From contig NZ_CP060490.1 in assembly GCF_014334055.1 (NCBI RefSeq), positions 2,356,001 through 2,420,000 on the forward strand: a DNA stretch of 64,000 bases, given 5' to 3'. Under the pieces are notes generated by a model, which was given only the letters and a program-made list of their open reading frames with translations, had not been told where the DNA came from and made no database searches. Shown one piece after another: positions 1 to 9,464 of this stretch (positions are counted from its first letter, which is position 1; every line of letters starts with the position of its first letter). The DNA comes from Oscillibacter hominis. GTDB lineage: Bacteria > Bacillota > Clostridia > Oscillospirales > Oscillospiraceae. The position numbers and the translations under genes are program-made.

Positions 1-413
1 ACCATACCCACTGGAAAAGACTTTGGCTGTGCCAACAGCGTTCCGAGCAGGCTCCCCGCCGCCATGATATGATACTCGTTTGCTTTTTCCCTAAAATATT
101 TCAGCGTATTCAAAGCTTCGGGGCACTCTTGAACTTCATCAAAGATAACGAGTGTCTTCTCCGGAAGAATCTTTTCTCCGGCAATCAGGGAGAGTAATTC
201 AATGATCCTCTGGGGGTTCTTGTTTGTCTCAAAGATCGACTTCAACTCATCTTCTTCATCAAAGTTAAAATAAACAACACTGTCGTAGTAACTGCGGCCA
301 AACTCTTTCATCAACCAGGTTTTCCCGACCTGCCGGGCGCCCCGTAAAATCAAAGGCTTTCGGTCTGCATCCTGTTTCCATGCGCACAGCGATTGTACCG
401 CGTTTCGTTCCAT
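1..413 (-). CDS. AAA ATPase, DUF4143-type (N-terminal part, runs off the left edge)
   Basis: Reading leftward from an ATG at 411-413, the frame stays open to base 1, giving about 137 residues that begin MERNAVQSLC. A Walker A motif (GARQVGKT) lies near residue 30 and a Walker B (LVIFDEVQ) near residue 90, followed by a sensor-like GSLLG stretch. This is the usual start of the AAA_14/DUF4143 ATPases, proteins of about 400 residues that are common on bacterial mobile islands and have no settled function. The catalytic residues seen are intact; the DUF4143 half must lie left of the window. A second, decayed member of the same family lies at 3573-4421. Confidence 0.85.
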   Translation of the reverse strand, partial: MERNAVQSLCAWKQDADRKPLILRGARQVGKTWLMKEFGRSYYDSVVYFNFDEEDELKSIFETNKNPQRIIELLSLIAGEKILPEKTLVIFDEVQECPEALNTLKYFREKANEYHIMAAGSLLGTLLAQPKSFPVGM

Positions 414-568
414 TATCATCACCGTCCTATATGAGAATTGGAGACTGCAATAAGCATAACACATTTTTTGATATATTCAAATCAATTTTTTCACATTTTT
501 CCGACAATTATCTTCTTGAAGGCGCACATTTTTCTAAACCTGTTCTGACAACCATACCCCCTGTGCTT

Positions 569-605
569 AAACTTCGGAAATATGATGCTCTCCGAAGTTT
601 TTGGG
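569..605 (+). terminator. Possible terminator upstream of repA
   Basis: A perfect 10-bp inverted repeat (AAACTTCGGA at 569-578, TCCGAAGTTT at 591-600) with a 12-nt loop and a short T run. No plus-strand gene ends just before it in the window, so it may instead be a leader structure of repA. Confidence 0.35.
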
Positions 606-637
606 GCAACTAAATCATTTTGGAGGAGGTGGTCACT

Positions 638-1654
638 ATGAGGGCGGCCAAATTGAAAGAGCACCCCGGTTTCACGCTGATGAAGCAGACCGACATTCAG
701 AATCTCTATTATATGCAGATGCCTCTGTGGCTGTTCTACGATCCGCGCTACTGCGAGCTGAGTCTGGACGCGAAAGTAACCTATACCTTTCTCCTAAACC
801 GCTTCCAGCTCTCCCGCAAAAACGGCTGGGTGAATGACGATGGTGAGGTCTTCGTGATTTTCCCCCGCAAGGCTTTGGCTAATGAACTTCGCGTGTGCGA
901 GCAACGCGTCACGGCGGCCTTTAAGGCATTGGTGGAGCTAAAGTTGGTCTGGGAAAAACGGTGCGGTCGGGGTGAGGCCAATCAAATCTATTTGGCCGCA
1001 GTGGAGCCGGTAGCCGATCCGGGGTACGAGTGTGCGCCATTCTGCGCGCAGGACAGCCCGGATGACTGCGGTTCAAGAACTGCGGATTCTGCGGCTCTTG
1101 ATGGCAGCGGGTGCAGTATGCCGTATCAAGAAGCACAGAATCTGCGGCTCAAGAATCACGAAATCCGCGTGTCAAGAACCGCGGATTTTGCGTCTGTAGA
1201 ACCGCAGGATACGCGCCCAAAAAAGATAGAAGAAAGAAAAAAAGAACAAAGTCATTTAGAAGTCAGTCAGTCCGTATGGCCGGAGGCCACAGACAGACCG
1301 ACAGACGATGAGCAGGAACTCTTGGATATTTTGGAGTCCTGCGAACTCTACTGCTTCGAGCCAGAGATCGCCAGGGTGTTTGAAAACGCGGTAGAGCGGC
1401 TTTATTACTCGGAGAGCTTCCGCCTGGGCAACGCAATATTGCCTCAAAGCAGGATCCGGGCCAAGCTGCGCCTGCTGGACGGTGTCATTCTGCAAAGCGC
1501 CGAGAGCAAACTCCACGCGAACCTGGAGCGAGATGTCAAAAACTCCACCGCCTATACCATGGTCACAATTTTAAACTGCATCGCGGAGAGCGAGAGCGAT
1601 CTGATGGTAGATCCCTACCTCAACAGCCTGCGCGCGCCGCCGGGAAGGAGGTGA
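638..1654 (+). CDS. repA: Replication initiator protein A (RepA N-terminal family)
   Basis: A 338-residue protein starting at ATG 638, chosen because GGAGGAGG at 622-629 sits at the right distance; the frame is also open from a TTG at 620. The first ~120 residues match the RepA N-terminal pattern of Firmicutes plasmids and integrative elements (LYYMQMPLWLFYD, then a winged-helix region ending in an EANQIY strand). The middle is a low-complexity linker; the C-terminus is helical. These proteins initiate replication of extrachromosomal or excised elements. The stop codon overlaps the ribosome binding site of the next gene, 7 bp away, so the two are probably translated together. It marks this end as mobile-element derived. 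Confidence 0.85.
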   Translation: MRAAKLKEHPGFTLMKQTDIQNLYYMQMPLWLFYDPRYCELSLDAKVTYTFLLNRFQLSRKNGWVNDDGEVFVIFPRKALANELRVCEQRVTAAFKALVELKLVWEKRCGRGEANQIYLAAVEPVADPGYECAPFCAQDSPDDCGSRTADSAALDGSGCSMPYQEAQNLRLKNHEIRVSRTADFASVEPQDTRPKKIEERKKEQSHLEVSQSVWPEATDRPTDDEQELLDILESCELYCFEPEIARVFENAVERLYYSESFRLGNAILPQSRIRAKLRLLDGVILQSAESKLHANLERDVKNSTAYTMVTILNCIAESESDLMVDPYLNSLRAPPGRR

Positions 1655-1661
1655 CCGGAAT

Positions 1662-2204
1662 ATGCTCTTATCCGTTCAGCAGCGGTACATTCTCATCCTG
1701 TTGCGCCAGATAAAATGTTTGCGCCGCAGGCAGCTCTACCGTTTGACCAAAAGCCATTTCCCGCGCTCTGATGGCCGGGAATTGTCTGAAGGCGCTGTGG
1801 ACGCCATGCTGCGTCAGCTGCGGCACTGTACCGGAGATGTGATTTTGGACGGAGACCTCGTTCACCTCATGGGCGTAAAGCCCAATGAACGCATTCTGGA
1901 GGCCATCGACGTCATGCTGGAGCTGACAGGCGGCAACGCACAGGATATATCCATCAAACAGGAGACGCCGGCGCTGCTTCGCTTCGTACTGGAGGGAGAG
2001 CGCCCGCGGCTTTTTACCGTGGCAGATTTGGACGGTATGCTGCCCCAGGCGCTCTCATCCGTCCAGCGTCAGCGGTCGGAGCGGATCGTCTGGATCAGCG
2101 AGAGCAGCTGCGCGCCGGAACGGCTTGTTTTGCCGCCAAAGCAGTTTTTTGCAGCCCGTCAAAACGATGGCTCACACCGCTTTTACAGCGGTGATGATTC
2201 ATGA
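1662..2204 (+). CDS. Small mobile-element protein, DUF5697-like
   Basis: A 180-residue protein whose start is set by AAGGAGGTG overlapping the repA stop. The N-terminus (QQRYILILLRQIKCLRRRQLYRL) reads as a winged-helix segment of the kind seen in the DUF5697 proteins that often follow RepA in Clostridia integrative elements. This assignment is from memory of gene order and the N-terminal pattern, not from a search. The rest shows a strand-rich region and a polar C-terminus. The stop overlaps ATG 2201 of the next frame (ATGA), which suggests translational coupling. Function is unknown; a DNA-binding maintenance role would fit. Confidence 0.6.
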   Translation: MLLSVQQRYILILLRQIKCLRRRQLYRLTKSHFPRSDGRELSEGAVDAMLRQLRHCTGDVILDGDLVHLMGVKPNERILEAIDVMLELTGGNAQDISIKQETPALLRFVLEGERPRLFTVADLDGMLPQALSSVQRQRSERIVWISESSCAPERLVLPPKQFFAARQNDGSHRFYSGDDS

Positions 2205-2230
2205 ACACAAACACGAAGGAGGAACTCATT

Positions 2231-3648
2231 ATGGCAAGAAAGAAAGCAGCCCCCATCCCCAAAGAATTGGAGCAGGACATGAATTCCCTACAGCAGGAAG
2301 AAACCATTAAGCAGAAAGAACCAGCCCCTCTGTCCGCACCTGAATCCACCGAAGACGAGATCCCTGGAGCCATCGCAGCGGATTTCCCTCTTGAGGAGGA
2401 GAGTCCTTTTGACGAAGCGGGGGCGGCCACGGAGGCCAGCGCGGAACAACAAGCTCCTGCGGTACCGCCGCAGGCTGAGAAACCGCAGGAGGAAACCTCA
2501 GAGCAGACGGAACCGGATAAATCGGCAGGCGCCGACCAGATTGATAAGGCAATGGAAGCACTGCCGGATGATGCGCACACGCTCGAACGTGAAATCATGG
2601 ATATCGACTTTTCGGCCGGAGTGGAGACTCTGGCGCCAGCGCCGCCGGATGATGAGGAGCCGGTGGAAGAAGATCTCCCGGCAGTAGAAGCGGAGCCGGT
2701 TCTGTCGGAAGAAGATGCGGAACCTGTCCTGGCTGAAGAAGGCCCGGCGGAGCCGGCCAAGAGTGACCGTCAAATGTTCTTTGAATTGGACTTCCGGGAA
2801 CTGGATCGACGCCTGACCCCGGAGGAACGCCAGGAATGGAACTCCATCTACGCATCCTACCGCGGCCGCAGCGCCCTGAACGGTACCATCATCGGTGTAG
2901 ACCGGCTCTCTCTCATGGTTTACAATGCCGAAACCGACGAGATGGAACGTGAGGATATGTACTGCGCCATTGTGGTACCTTATCGCGTGCGCATTGTCAT
3001 TCCCGCCACGGAGATGTGGGATGATGGCCAGGCCCGCCCGGATTTCGTTCTGCAGAACATGGTTGGATCGCATATCAGCTTCATTGTCATCAAGGTGGAC
3101 CGCGAGGGCGGCTTTGCCATTGCCTCCCGCAAACGGGCTTCCCGGGTGCGCCGGCTCTACTTCTCCCGGCGACCCGCGCTGCAGGGCGTCGGCGCGCGCA
3201 TTCAGTGCAATGTGCTCTCCGTCGGCCCCCGGCGCTGCCTTGTGGAATGCTATGGCCATGACATTGGACTGACGCAGCGGGAAATGCGCTATACGGCAAT
3301 CTCCGACCTGCGGACAGAGTACCACCCCGGCCAGACGCTGGACTGTGTGGTAAAGGCATATGACAAGGAAAATGATAAGCTGGAGATCTCTATCAAGGAG
3401 ATTGAGTCCAACCCCTTCGACGGACGGAGCAGCGCCATCCGGTCGGCGCCCGGCGCCTGGCGGTCATTGCCGGCAAGTATGGCGGCGGCGTATTTTGCAA
3501 CTTGCCCGATGGTACGGTCTGTATGTGTAACTATTCCTATCAGCATGAGGACTCCGATTTCATGGCGGGGGATCAGGTCATGCTGGTGGTACAGCGGTTT
3601 GAGCCGTCCAAGCGGCAAATGTACGGAAAGATCCTCTCCAAGTGGTAA
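2231..3648 (+). pseudogene. S1 RNA-binding-domain protein of an integrative element, frameshifted near its end
   Basis: The start is taken as ATG 2231 (MARKKAAPIP), preceded by AAGGAGGA; an ATG at 2201 overlapping the previous stop is possible. Residues ~1-180 are acidic and low complexity. Residues ~190-400 carry two S1-like beta-barrel stretches (for example the segment from GTIIGVDRLSL and the one from GARIQCNVLSVGPRRCLVECYGHD). After NPFDG (near base 3423) the original frame turns into unlike, Arg/Ser-rich sequence ending at 3706. The adjacent frame continues sensibly (AVIAGKYGGGVFCNLPDGT ... YGKILSKW) to a stop at 3646-3648. One missing base restores a single protein. A sequencing error is possible. 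Confidence 0.75.
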
Positions 3649-4421
3649 TCGTCTACAACGCGAAGAATCCCACATCCTTTCGGGTGTGGGATTCTTTTTA
3701 GCATAATGGTTTTGATTCCCTCATAATTTCCTCCCGCGAACGCATCTGTCGTCAGGACATATTTGGGATAGTTGTCGTGAAGACCAAGCATTCGCTCATA
3801 CTCCCGCTTTTCAGCCTTTTCGGATTTGATTTCCTGCGTGACCTGAACATAGAGCTTTTCATTCTGCCTGGACGCCACAAAATCGATCTCACCGTCTGCC
3901 GTCTTTCCGATCTGCGTGGTATATCCTCTGCGGCACAGCTCGAGATATACTACATTTTCAAGTCTTGATGCTACGCTGTCGGAATTGTAGCCGAGAACAC
4001 TGTAGCGAAGCGCCGTATCCGCAAGATAAAACTTTTCCTGTGTTTTGAGGATTTCCTTTCCCTGCAAGTCGTTTCGGGAACACCGATGAAGCAGATACGC
4101 TTTTTCCAGATTCTCAAGATAATTGTAAACCGTCTCGTTGTCAATCGCACGTTTCTCTGCTTTCATATAATCAGAGATGGATTTTGCCGAGAAAGTATTG
4201 CCTACATTATTAAAGGTGTATTTCACTACACGCTCCAGCTGATCTATCTTTCTTACTTGATTGCGCTTTACAATACCTGAAAAGAGAGTTGAATTGTAGA
4301 TATCTCGGACAATCGTGTAGATTTCTTCTTGAGAAAATTGTTGAAGATGCGTCGCGGGAAATCCGCCAAGTCGTACATAGTCGGCAAGCTCTGCCTTGGG
4401 AGCTACGTCCTTTTGCTTTGC
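3573..4421 (-). pseudogene. Decayed DUF4143-type AAA ATPase (C-terminal part only)
   Basis: The minus-strand frame is open from just after a stop at 4422-4424 down to 3573. It contains the DUF4143 half of an AAA ATPase: DYVRLGGFPATHLQQ, then DIYNSTLFSGIVKRNQ, LHRCSRNDLQGKEILK, and the nuclease-like tail motif GEIDFVASR. The Walker A/B half that should precede it is absent. The 3' end runs past the family's usual end (around 3700) into a terminator hairpin and foreign sequence, so both ends are lost. A GTG at 4224-4226 could start a 217-residue product, but without the ATPase domain. It is related to, but separate from, the gene at 1-413. Confidence 0.75.
3665..3699 (+). terminator. Rho-independent terminator after the S1-domain gene
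   Basis: A 13-bp stem with one G-U pair (GAATCCCACATCC / GGGTGTGGGATTC), a TTTC loop and five T's, starting 17 bp after the restored stop at 3648. It ends the rep-DUF-S1 operon and now also overlaps the broken end of the opposite-strand ATPase fragment. Confidence 0.85.
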
Positions 4422-4514
4422 TTATCAAGAGAAACCGCTTGCATTGCACTTTAGACGCATACTACGGGTTCCTTATTGCATTATGTGACAAAAAATGATA
4501 GTATAAATTTATCT

Positions 4515-4528
4515 ATACATGGACAAGG
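4515..4528. promoter_or_regulatory. Motif atacatggacaagg, copy 1
   Basis: This 14-nt sequence lies 44 bp before the ATG of the hybrid kinase, just after an AT-rich promoter-like stretch (tataaa at 4502-4507). An identical copy lies at 11514-11527 beside the gntR gene. A 14-nt match somewhere in 64 kb is not rare by itself; the equivalent position in two signalling-gene leaders is what makes it notable. It could be an operator for the GntR protein. Confidence 0.35.
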
Positions 4529-4572
4529 TTAGCAAAATTGACTTAAGCCTGGTAAGGGGATGGAGAAGAAGT

Positions 4573-6714
4573 ATGAAAATTTCGACAAAGGCCAGGCGAA
4601 TGAAATTGCGTTCGATGTGTATTTTAGCCGGGATCATTTTCCTGATTCTGGCGTCTGTCGCTGTTTTTTTGTATTCTTACCAGCAGCTAAGCCGAAATAT
4701 TCAACAGGAGCGAAGAGCCTATGTCAGTGAAATCAGCGGGCAGCTTGATTCAAACATCTCCACGACACGCTCCGTCAATATGCGGCTCTCGACCTTACTC
4801 GCAGACGTCCTTTCCGCTTCTCAACCCGATACGTTTGAAGCCTGCTGTATGCTTTTGCAAAGCTATTCCCAAGACAGCAGCGGAGAAATATTTTTTGCAA
4901 CGTCCGATGGTCTTGTTTTGACCTTTGATGGGACAGCGGTTACAATCGAAAATCGGGATTATGTCAGCCGGATTCTGCGGCAGGACAATTACCCCGCTTT
5001 TGAGCGGATCGGCGTGGAGAATGAATACTGGCTTTTTTCCTCGCTGCTGGAGCGGCCCTGTATGATGGACGGTCAAGAGATTCAGGCGGTGATCCTGGCC
5101 TGGGATAAAGAATCCTATTCTAAAAATATGACCATCTCAATATTTGACGGGCTGGGTTATTCTTTCCTGATCAAACCGGATGGTGTGATCACGGTGTCTC
5201 CGGAAGCTGTGGATCAAGGTGAGATCGGTTTTAATATTTTGACATCCCTGCAGGAGCAAGGGATCGAAGCCTCCATTTACGATCAGCTTCAGTCAGACCT
5301 GGAAAACGGCACAGACAACGCCCTTGTCTGTGAGCTGTCCGGTATCCAGTGGCTGCTGCAATATCATCGTCTGGAGGAGGGCAGCTTTACATTTATCATG
5401 CTCCCGTTGGCGCTGACGGCAGCCGGGACCTATCAAGGCTTGACCGCCACCCTGCTTTCAGCTTTGGGCGTGTTCTTTTCCTTGTTCCTGCTGGTGTTTT
5501 ATGTGATTCTCATGAGCACAAGAAAAGAAAAACAGCGCCAGAAAGAACTGTACGAGTTCCGCCTCGCCCAAAAAGCGATGGAGGCGAAAAACGATTTCCT
5601 CGCCAAAATGTCTCATGACATCAGGACCCCGCTGAACGGCATTATCGGCATGAATTACCTCACGGTTCCCAAGATCGGCACAGACGACAAGGGCGCTCTG
5701 GAGAATCTGAAAAAAATGGAGAACACCTCCAAGTACCTGCTCAACCTCATCAACGATATTTTGGATATGAGCAAAATCGAAAGCGGGAAAATGGAGATTG
5801 CAAGCAAAGCCTTCTCCATGGAGGACTTGCTCCAAAATATTAAGAATATGCTTGAGATCACCGCCGCGGAGAAAAATCTGGAGTTCAAGACAGTTTTCCA
5901 TATCAGCAGCAAATATGGGTATCTGGGCGACGCGCTCCGGATCAACCAGGTTTTGATGAACCTGCTTTCCAACGCTTTCAAGTTTACGCGGCAAGGGGGC
6001 GTCAGCCTGGAGGTATCCACTGAGAGGGCAGACGACCGATATGACCGGATCACAGTTGTGATCGCAGATACAGGCGTGGGCATGTCGCCGGAATATCTGA
6101 AGAATATCTTTACGCCGTTCCTGCAGGAAAGCAACGAGACCGCGGAAACCTATGGCGGCAGCGGCCTGGGCCTTTCCATTGTAAAAAGCCTCCTGGATCT
6201 GATGGGGGGAACCATCTCAGTACATAGCGAAAAAGGAGTCGGAACAAAATTTGTGGTCTGTCTGCCTTTGGAGCGTACAGACATCCAGACACGGGAAATT
6301 GATGAGGATACGCCAGGCAAGGTGGACACCCTGGCGGGAAAACGGGTTTTGGTTGCCGAGGACAACGAACTCAACGCGGAGATCACCATCGAAGTCCTGC
6401 GGATGAAGGGGCTGGAGGTGGACTGGGCCAAGACGGGCAAGGAAGCGGTGGAGCGTTTCCTGTCGGCCGAACCGGGCTGGTATTCGCTCATTCTCATGGA
6501 TATCCACATGCCGGAAATGGACGGCCTGACCGCCGCGAAAACCATTCGGGCATCCGGCCACCCGGACGCGGCCACCATCCCGATCTGCGCGCTTTCCGCC
6601 AACGCTTTTGAAGACGACGCAGCAGCATCCCGGGAAGCCGGGATGAACGACCACTTAAAAAAGCCGCTGGAGCTGGATCAGCTGTACGCGGCCCTTGTAA
6701 AGTATATAAAATAA
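4573..6714 (+). CDS. Membrane hybrid sensor histidine kinase (TM-extracellular-TM-HisKA-HATPase-REC)
   Basis: ATG 4573 is preferred because GGAG at 4561-4564 precedes it; an in-frame ATG at 4519 would add 18 residues but has no ribosome site. The 713-residue product has a transmembrane helix at ~14-36, an extracellular sensor of ~250 residues, a second helix at ~290-315, a HisKA domain with the phospho-acceptor in SHDIRTPLNGI (~347), a HATPase domain (NLLSNAFKF, DTGVGM, GSGLGLSI) and a C-terminal receiver with its Asp in LILMDIHMPEMDG (~641). It autophosphorylates and passes phosphate to its own receiver, which needs an Hpt partner; one is encoded at 14454. The lipoprotein gene starts 17 bp downstream, so a solute-binding lipoprotein probably feeds this sensor. 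Confidence 0.93.
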   Translation: MKISTKARRMKLRSMCILAGIIFLILASVAVFLYSYQQLSRNIQQERRAYVSEISGQLDSNISTTRSVNMRLSTLLADVLSASQPDTFEACCMLLQSYSQDSSGEIFFATSDGLVLTFDGTAVTIENRDYVSRILRQDNYPAFERIGVENEYWLFSSLLERPCMMDGQEIQAVILAWDKESYSKNMTISIFDGLGYSFLIKPDGVITVSPEAVDQGEIGFNILTSLQEQGIEASIYDQLQSDLENGTDNALVCELSGIQWLLQYHRLEEGSFTFIMLPLALTAAGTYQGLTATLLSALGVFFSLFLLVFYVILMSTRKEKQRQKELYEFRLAQKAMEAKNDFLAKMSHDIRTPLNGIIGMNYLTVPKIGTDDKGALENLKKMENTSKYLLNLINDILDMSKIESGKMEIASKAFSMEDLLQNIKNMLEITAAEKNLEFKTVFHISSKYGYLGDALRINQVLMNLLSNAFKFTRQGGVSLEVSTERADDRYDRITVVIADTGVGMSPEYLKNIFTPFLQESNETAETYGGSGLGLSIVKSLLDLMGGTISVHSEKGVGTKFVVCLPLERTDIQTREIDEDTPGKVDTLAGKRVLVAEDNELNAEITIEVLRMKGLEVDWAKTGKEAVERFLSAEPGWYSLILMDIHMPEMDGLTAAKTIRASGHPDAATIPICALSANAFEDDAAASREAGMNDHLKKPLELDQLYAALVKYIK

Positions 6715-6730
6715 ACGGGGGAACTGTTGA

Positions 6731-8725
6731 ATGAAACACAAAAAATCAATTTCGCTGCTGCTGGCAGCCGCGTTGAGTGTGGGTGCATTGAGCGGCTGCG
6801 GGGCGCGGGACGCAAAGCAAGATCTGCCCGTGGGCGCGGCGGAAAACGAGATCATCGCTTATCAGCCTGTGGAGGACGGCAAAATGCTGATCACCATCCG
6901 CGCCGAGTACAATGGGATGCCGGAAAACTTGGAAGAGGTCATTGAAACCAAGTTTCCCGATGTGGATATAGTGATCCGCCTTCATGCCAGCCCTAACGGC
7001 GGCGATGAAATAGGCGCCTGTCTGGAGCATCAGGATTTTGAGGATATGGTTTTCTCCTGGGGGATCTCCACGGCAGACGGCGAGCGCCTGGCGGACAACT
7101 TTGCGGATTTGTCCTCAAAAGGCTTTGTCAGCAATTACTATACCTCAGTTCTCAACAGCTGCGCGTATAATGGCCGCTTATATTTCCTCCCCGGCCCAAG
7201 CAAGATCCAGGGGCTCGTATATGACCAAACACTGTTTGAGGAGCACGGCTGGCAAGTTCCGGCCAGCCTGGATGAATATCTGGCTCTCTGTAAAACGATC
7301 CAGGAGGAAACCGACCTGCTTCCGGCGGACTTTACCTTTAAGTGGGCCAGCGGGCTGTCCGTCGTTTTGAATACATGGGCCTATGGAGAGGTGCTGGCCG
7401 GCGACGCCAATTATCAGTGGCTGCAGAAGTACGCGGCGGGTGAGGAAAGCATGATCGGTCATATGGAGCCCATGTTTGAGCTGTTCCAAAAGCTGTTGGA
7501 CGCCGGCGCCATCACCGAGGGCACCTTTACCCGTGAGCCGGGGAACCGCAGCAAGGCCCTGTACTCCGAGCACACCACCGCCATGACCAGCGAGACCCAG
7601 ATGGCGCCCATTTACGCCCAGAAGCTGAACTCCGACCACCAGTACGCCATGATGCCTTTCTGGGGCGGCAACGACCCAGACTCGGATTATCTGGGCGTGG
7701 AGAGCACCTACAACATTGCGGTGAACAAGGCGCTGGAAGCCGAGGGCAGCGAGGAAAAGTATGATAAGGTCATGGAAATCATGGCGTGGCTCAGCACTCC
7801 GGAGGGCCAGCTGGCCATGATCGATGGGATGGGCATGACCATCAGCAGCGTAAAAGACGTCCCCATGGTCAGTACTGACTTTACCCGAAATATAGAGGCG
7901 ACCATTGCGAAAGGGCACCTGGTGCCCAAGACGTATTACACCCGCGCCTCCGATTCCAAAGCGTTTTACGAAACGTTCCAACAGGGCTTTTGGAATATCG
8001 CCAAGGGCACCCAGACGCCGGAAGAAGTGATGCGTGACTGCGACGCCAAGGTGCTGGAGCTGCTCCAAACCACACCGGAAGAGAAGCCGGCGGCGCTGTA
8101 CACCGCCGCCGCGGAGGACTTTTCCCGTCTGGAAACCGGGCTCTACATCGCGGATGCCCTGCGCCGCGCAACGGATACCGACCTGAGCATCATTCTGGTT
8201 GGGAAAGCCGATTGCGGCACGCTCGCGAGGATCTACCAGGGCGATGTGACCGAAATCGATTTGATCAACATCGGCTTGAACACCTTTGATGCCGAGGACC
8301 CGGACTACAATAAATTTGCGGTGACCACCATGACTGGGGCGCAGATCATGGAGATTTTGCGGTACTCCTTTGAGGACGATCCCGCGCAGCAGCGCTCCTT
8401 TACCTGTTTTGTTACCTCTGGGTTGAAGGTGGAATACGCCCCGTGGGCCGCCTCCGGGGAACATCTGGTCAAGGTGACAAACGATGACGGCAGCGAGTTT
8501 GATTTGAATAAAACCTATTCCGTCAGCTACTGCAACGGCTCCTTTACCACGCCGGGCAGCTCCGGCACCGAGATTACAGATCCGATCATCCCCGGCCTGG
8601 AACCGGAGAAGATCTACCAGGAGACCTTTGTGGAGCTGTTGGGCCCGGTGATGCGGGCGGACGGTGAGATCAAACCCTTTACCGATGGGCGTCTGGTGCT
8701 GAATTGGGATGTTGTCGAAGAATAA
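6731..8725 (+). CDS. Lipoprotein: extracellular solute-binding protein fused to a 5'-nucleotidase C-terminal-like domain
   Basis: A 664-residue protein with a signal peptide and lipobox (LSGCG, Cys ~22), so it is probably anchored outside the membrane. Residues ~45-450 look like an ABC-type family 1 solute-binding protein (the LPGPSKIQGLVYDQTLFEEHG pattern, late helices with WLSTPEGQLAM). Residues ~460-660 resemble the 5'-nucleotidase C-terminal substrate domain: GLYIADALRRATDTDLSII, then GDVTEIDLINIG and TMTGAQIMEILRYSF. The metallophosphatase half that carries catalysis in that family is missing, so binding rather than hydrolysis is expected. No permease or ATPase of an ABC importer is adjacent. 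With the kinase 17 bp upstream, a sensory role is more likely than transport. Confidence 0.82.
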   Translation: MKHKKSISLLLAAALSVGALSGCGARDAKQDLPVGAAENEIIAYQPVEDGKMLITIRAEYNGMPENLEEVIETKFPDVDIVIRLHASPNGGDEIGACLEHQDFEDMVFSWGISTADGERLADNFADLSSKGFVSNYYTSVLNSCAYNGRLYFLPGPSKIQGLVYDQTLFEEHGWQVPASLDEYLALCKTIQEETDLLPADFTFKWASGLSVVLNTWAYGEVLAGDANYQWLQKYAAGEESMIGHMEPMFELFQKLLDAGAITEGTFTREPGNRSKALYSEHTTAMTSETQMAPIYAQKLNSDHQYAMMPFWGGNDPDSDYLGVESTYNIAVNKALEAEGSEEKYDKVMEIMAWLSTPEGQLAMIDGMGMTISSVKDVPMVSTDFTRNIEATIAKGHLVPKTYYTRASDSKAFYETFQQGFWNIAKGTQTPEEVMRDCDAKVLELLQTTPEEKPAALYTAAAEDFSRLETGLYIADALRRATDTDLSIILVGKADCGTLARIYQGDVTEIDLINIGLNTFDAEDPDYNKFAVTTMTGAQIMEILRYSFEDDPAQQRSFTCFVTSGLKVEYAPWAASGEHLVKVTNDDGSEFDLNKTYSVSYCNGSFTTPGSSGTEITDPIIPGLEPEKIYQETFVELLGPVMRADGEIKPFTDGRLVLNWDVVEE

Positions 8726-8727
8726 AA

Positions 8728-8766
8728 CCGAAAAGCTCCAGGGACAATCCCTGGAGCTTTTTGGTT
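8728..8766 (+). terminator. Terminator of the kinase-lipoprotein operon
   Basis: A 13-bp perfect stem (AAAGCTCCAGGGA / TCCCTGGAGCTTT, 8732-8760) with a CAA loop and a following T-rich stretch, starting a few bases after the lipoprotein stop. Confidence 0.9.
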
Positions 8767-8900
8767 TTCTCTTGAACCATGTGTGCTGCGGTGATGCTAT
8801 TTTCCTTTTATCTGATAGTTATATACGAAAAGCGTCATATCTTCTTTTTCGCCTTTGCATCTATTTATTTGTTTTTTCTCACATCGTCTTGTCCTTCGCT

Positions 8901-9464
8901 TTAATTCCCGCCTGCTTGCTTAGACGCTGTTTCATATATTGTTTCCGCATCCTCTTTTGAAGTTGTCCGCTCCATTATAAACGCAAACGCCAAAAGGATG
9001 ATTGCAATTAAATTTAATCCAAAACGGCTGAGCGCAAATATGCTTCCCAACTGCGTAATCTCGAATAACATCATCGGGATTTTCGTCGTTGACCATGCGC
9101 CCACAAAAATGAAAACATTTCCCAGTGATATACCCTTTTTCAAAAATACCGCGGCAATCGGGAATGAAGCATATAAAGGGCCGGATGAAAAAGAGCCTAA
9201 AACAAAAGCAAAAACGCTGCCTTTTATTCCAGCGTCTTTGCCCATGTATTTCATAATAGTTTCTTTCGGCACCCACACATCCATCAGCCCCAAAAGTAAA
9301 AAGATCGGGGGGATTACAGATAACATTTCCATAAAACAATCCAGCGAAAGCTTGGCAACTTTTTGCCCGAGTCTTGGTTGGAGCATCAGCAGTAAAACAT
9401 TTATCAGCACTAAAAGCAAAAAGAACTTATACCGCTTAATAAAATTCTTTATTTGAGCGATCAC
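8901..9464 (-). CDS. Permease, second half (YraQ/DUF318-like)
   Basis: The start is taken as GTG 9462-9464, because it overlaps the stop of the upstream gene (GTGA) with AGGAG in front; a GTG at 9485 is also in frame. The ~187-residue product has about five hydrophobic helices and the SSGPLYASFPIAAVFLKKG and GAWSTTKIPMM motifs typical of the YraQ/DUF318 predicted permeases. The companion gene upstream encodes the other half. Together they would make one permease; the substrate is unknown. The base composition is more AT-rich than the signalling genes around it, hinting at a separate origin. Confidence 0.75.
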   Translation of the reverse strand: MIAQIKNFIKRYKFFLLLVLINVLLLMLQPRLGQKVAKLSLDCFMEMLSVIPPIFLLLGLMDVWVPKETIMKYMGKDAGIKGSVFAFVLGSFSSGPLYASFPIAAVFLKKGISLGNVFIFVGAWSTTKIPMMLFEITQLGSIFALSRFGLNLIAIILLAFAFIMERTTSKEDAETIYETASKQAGGN

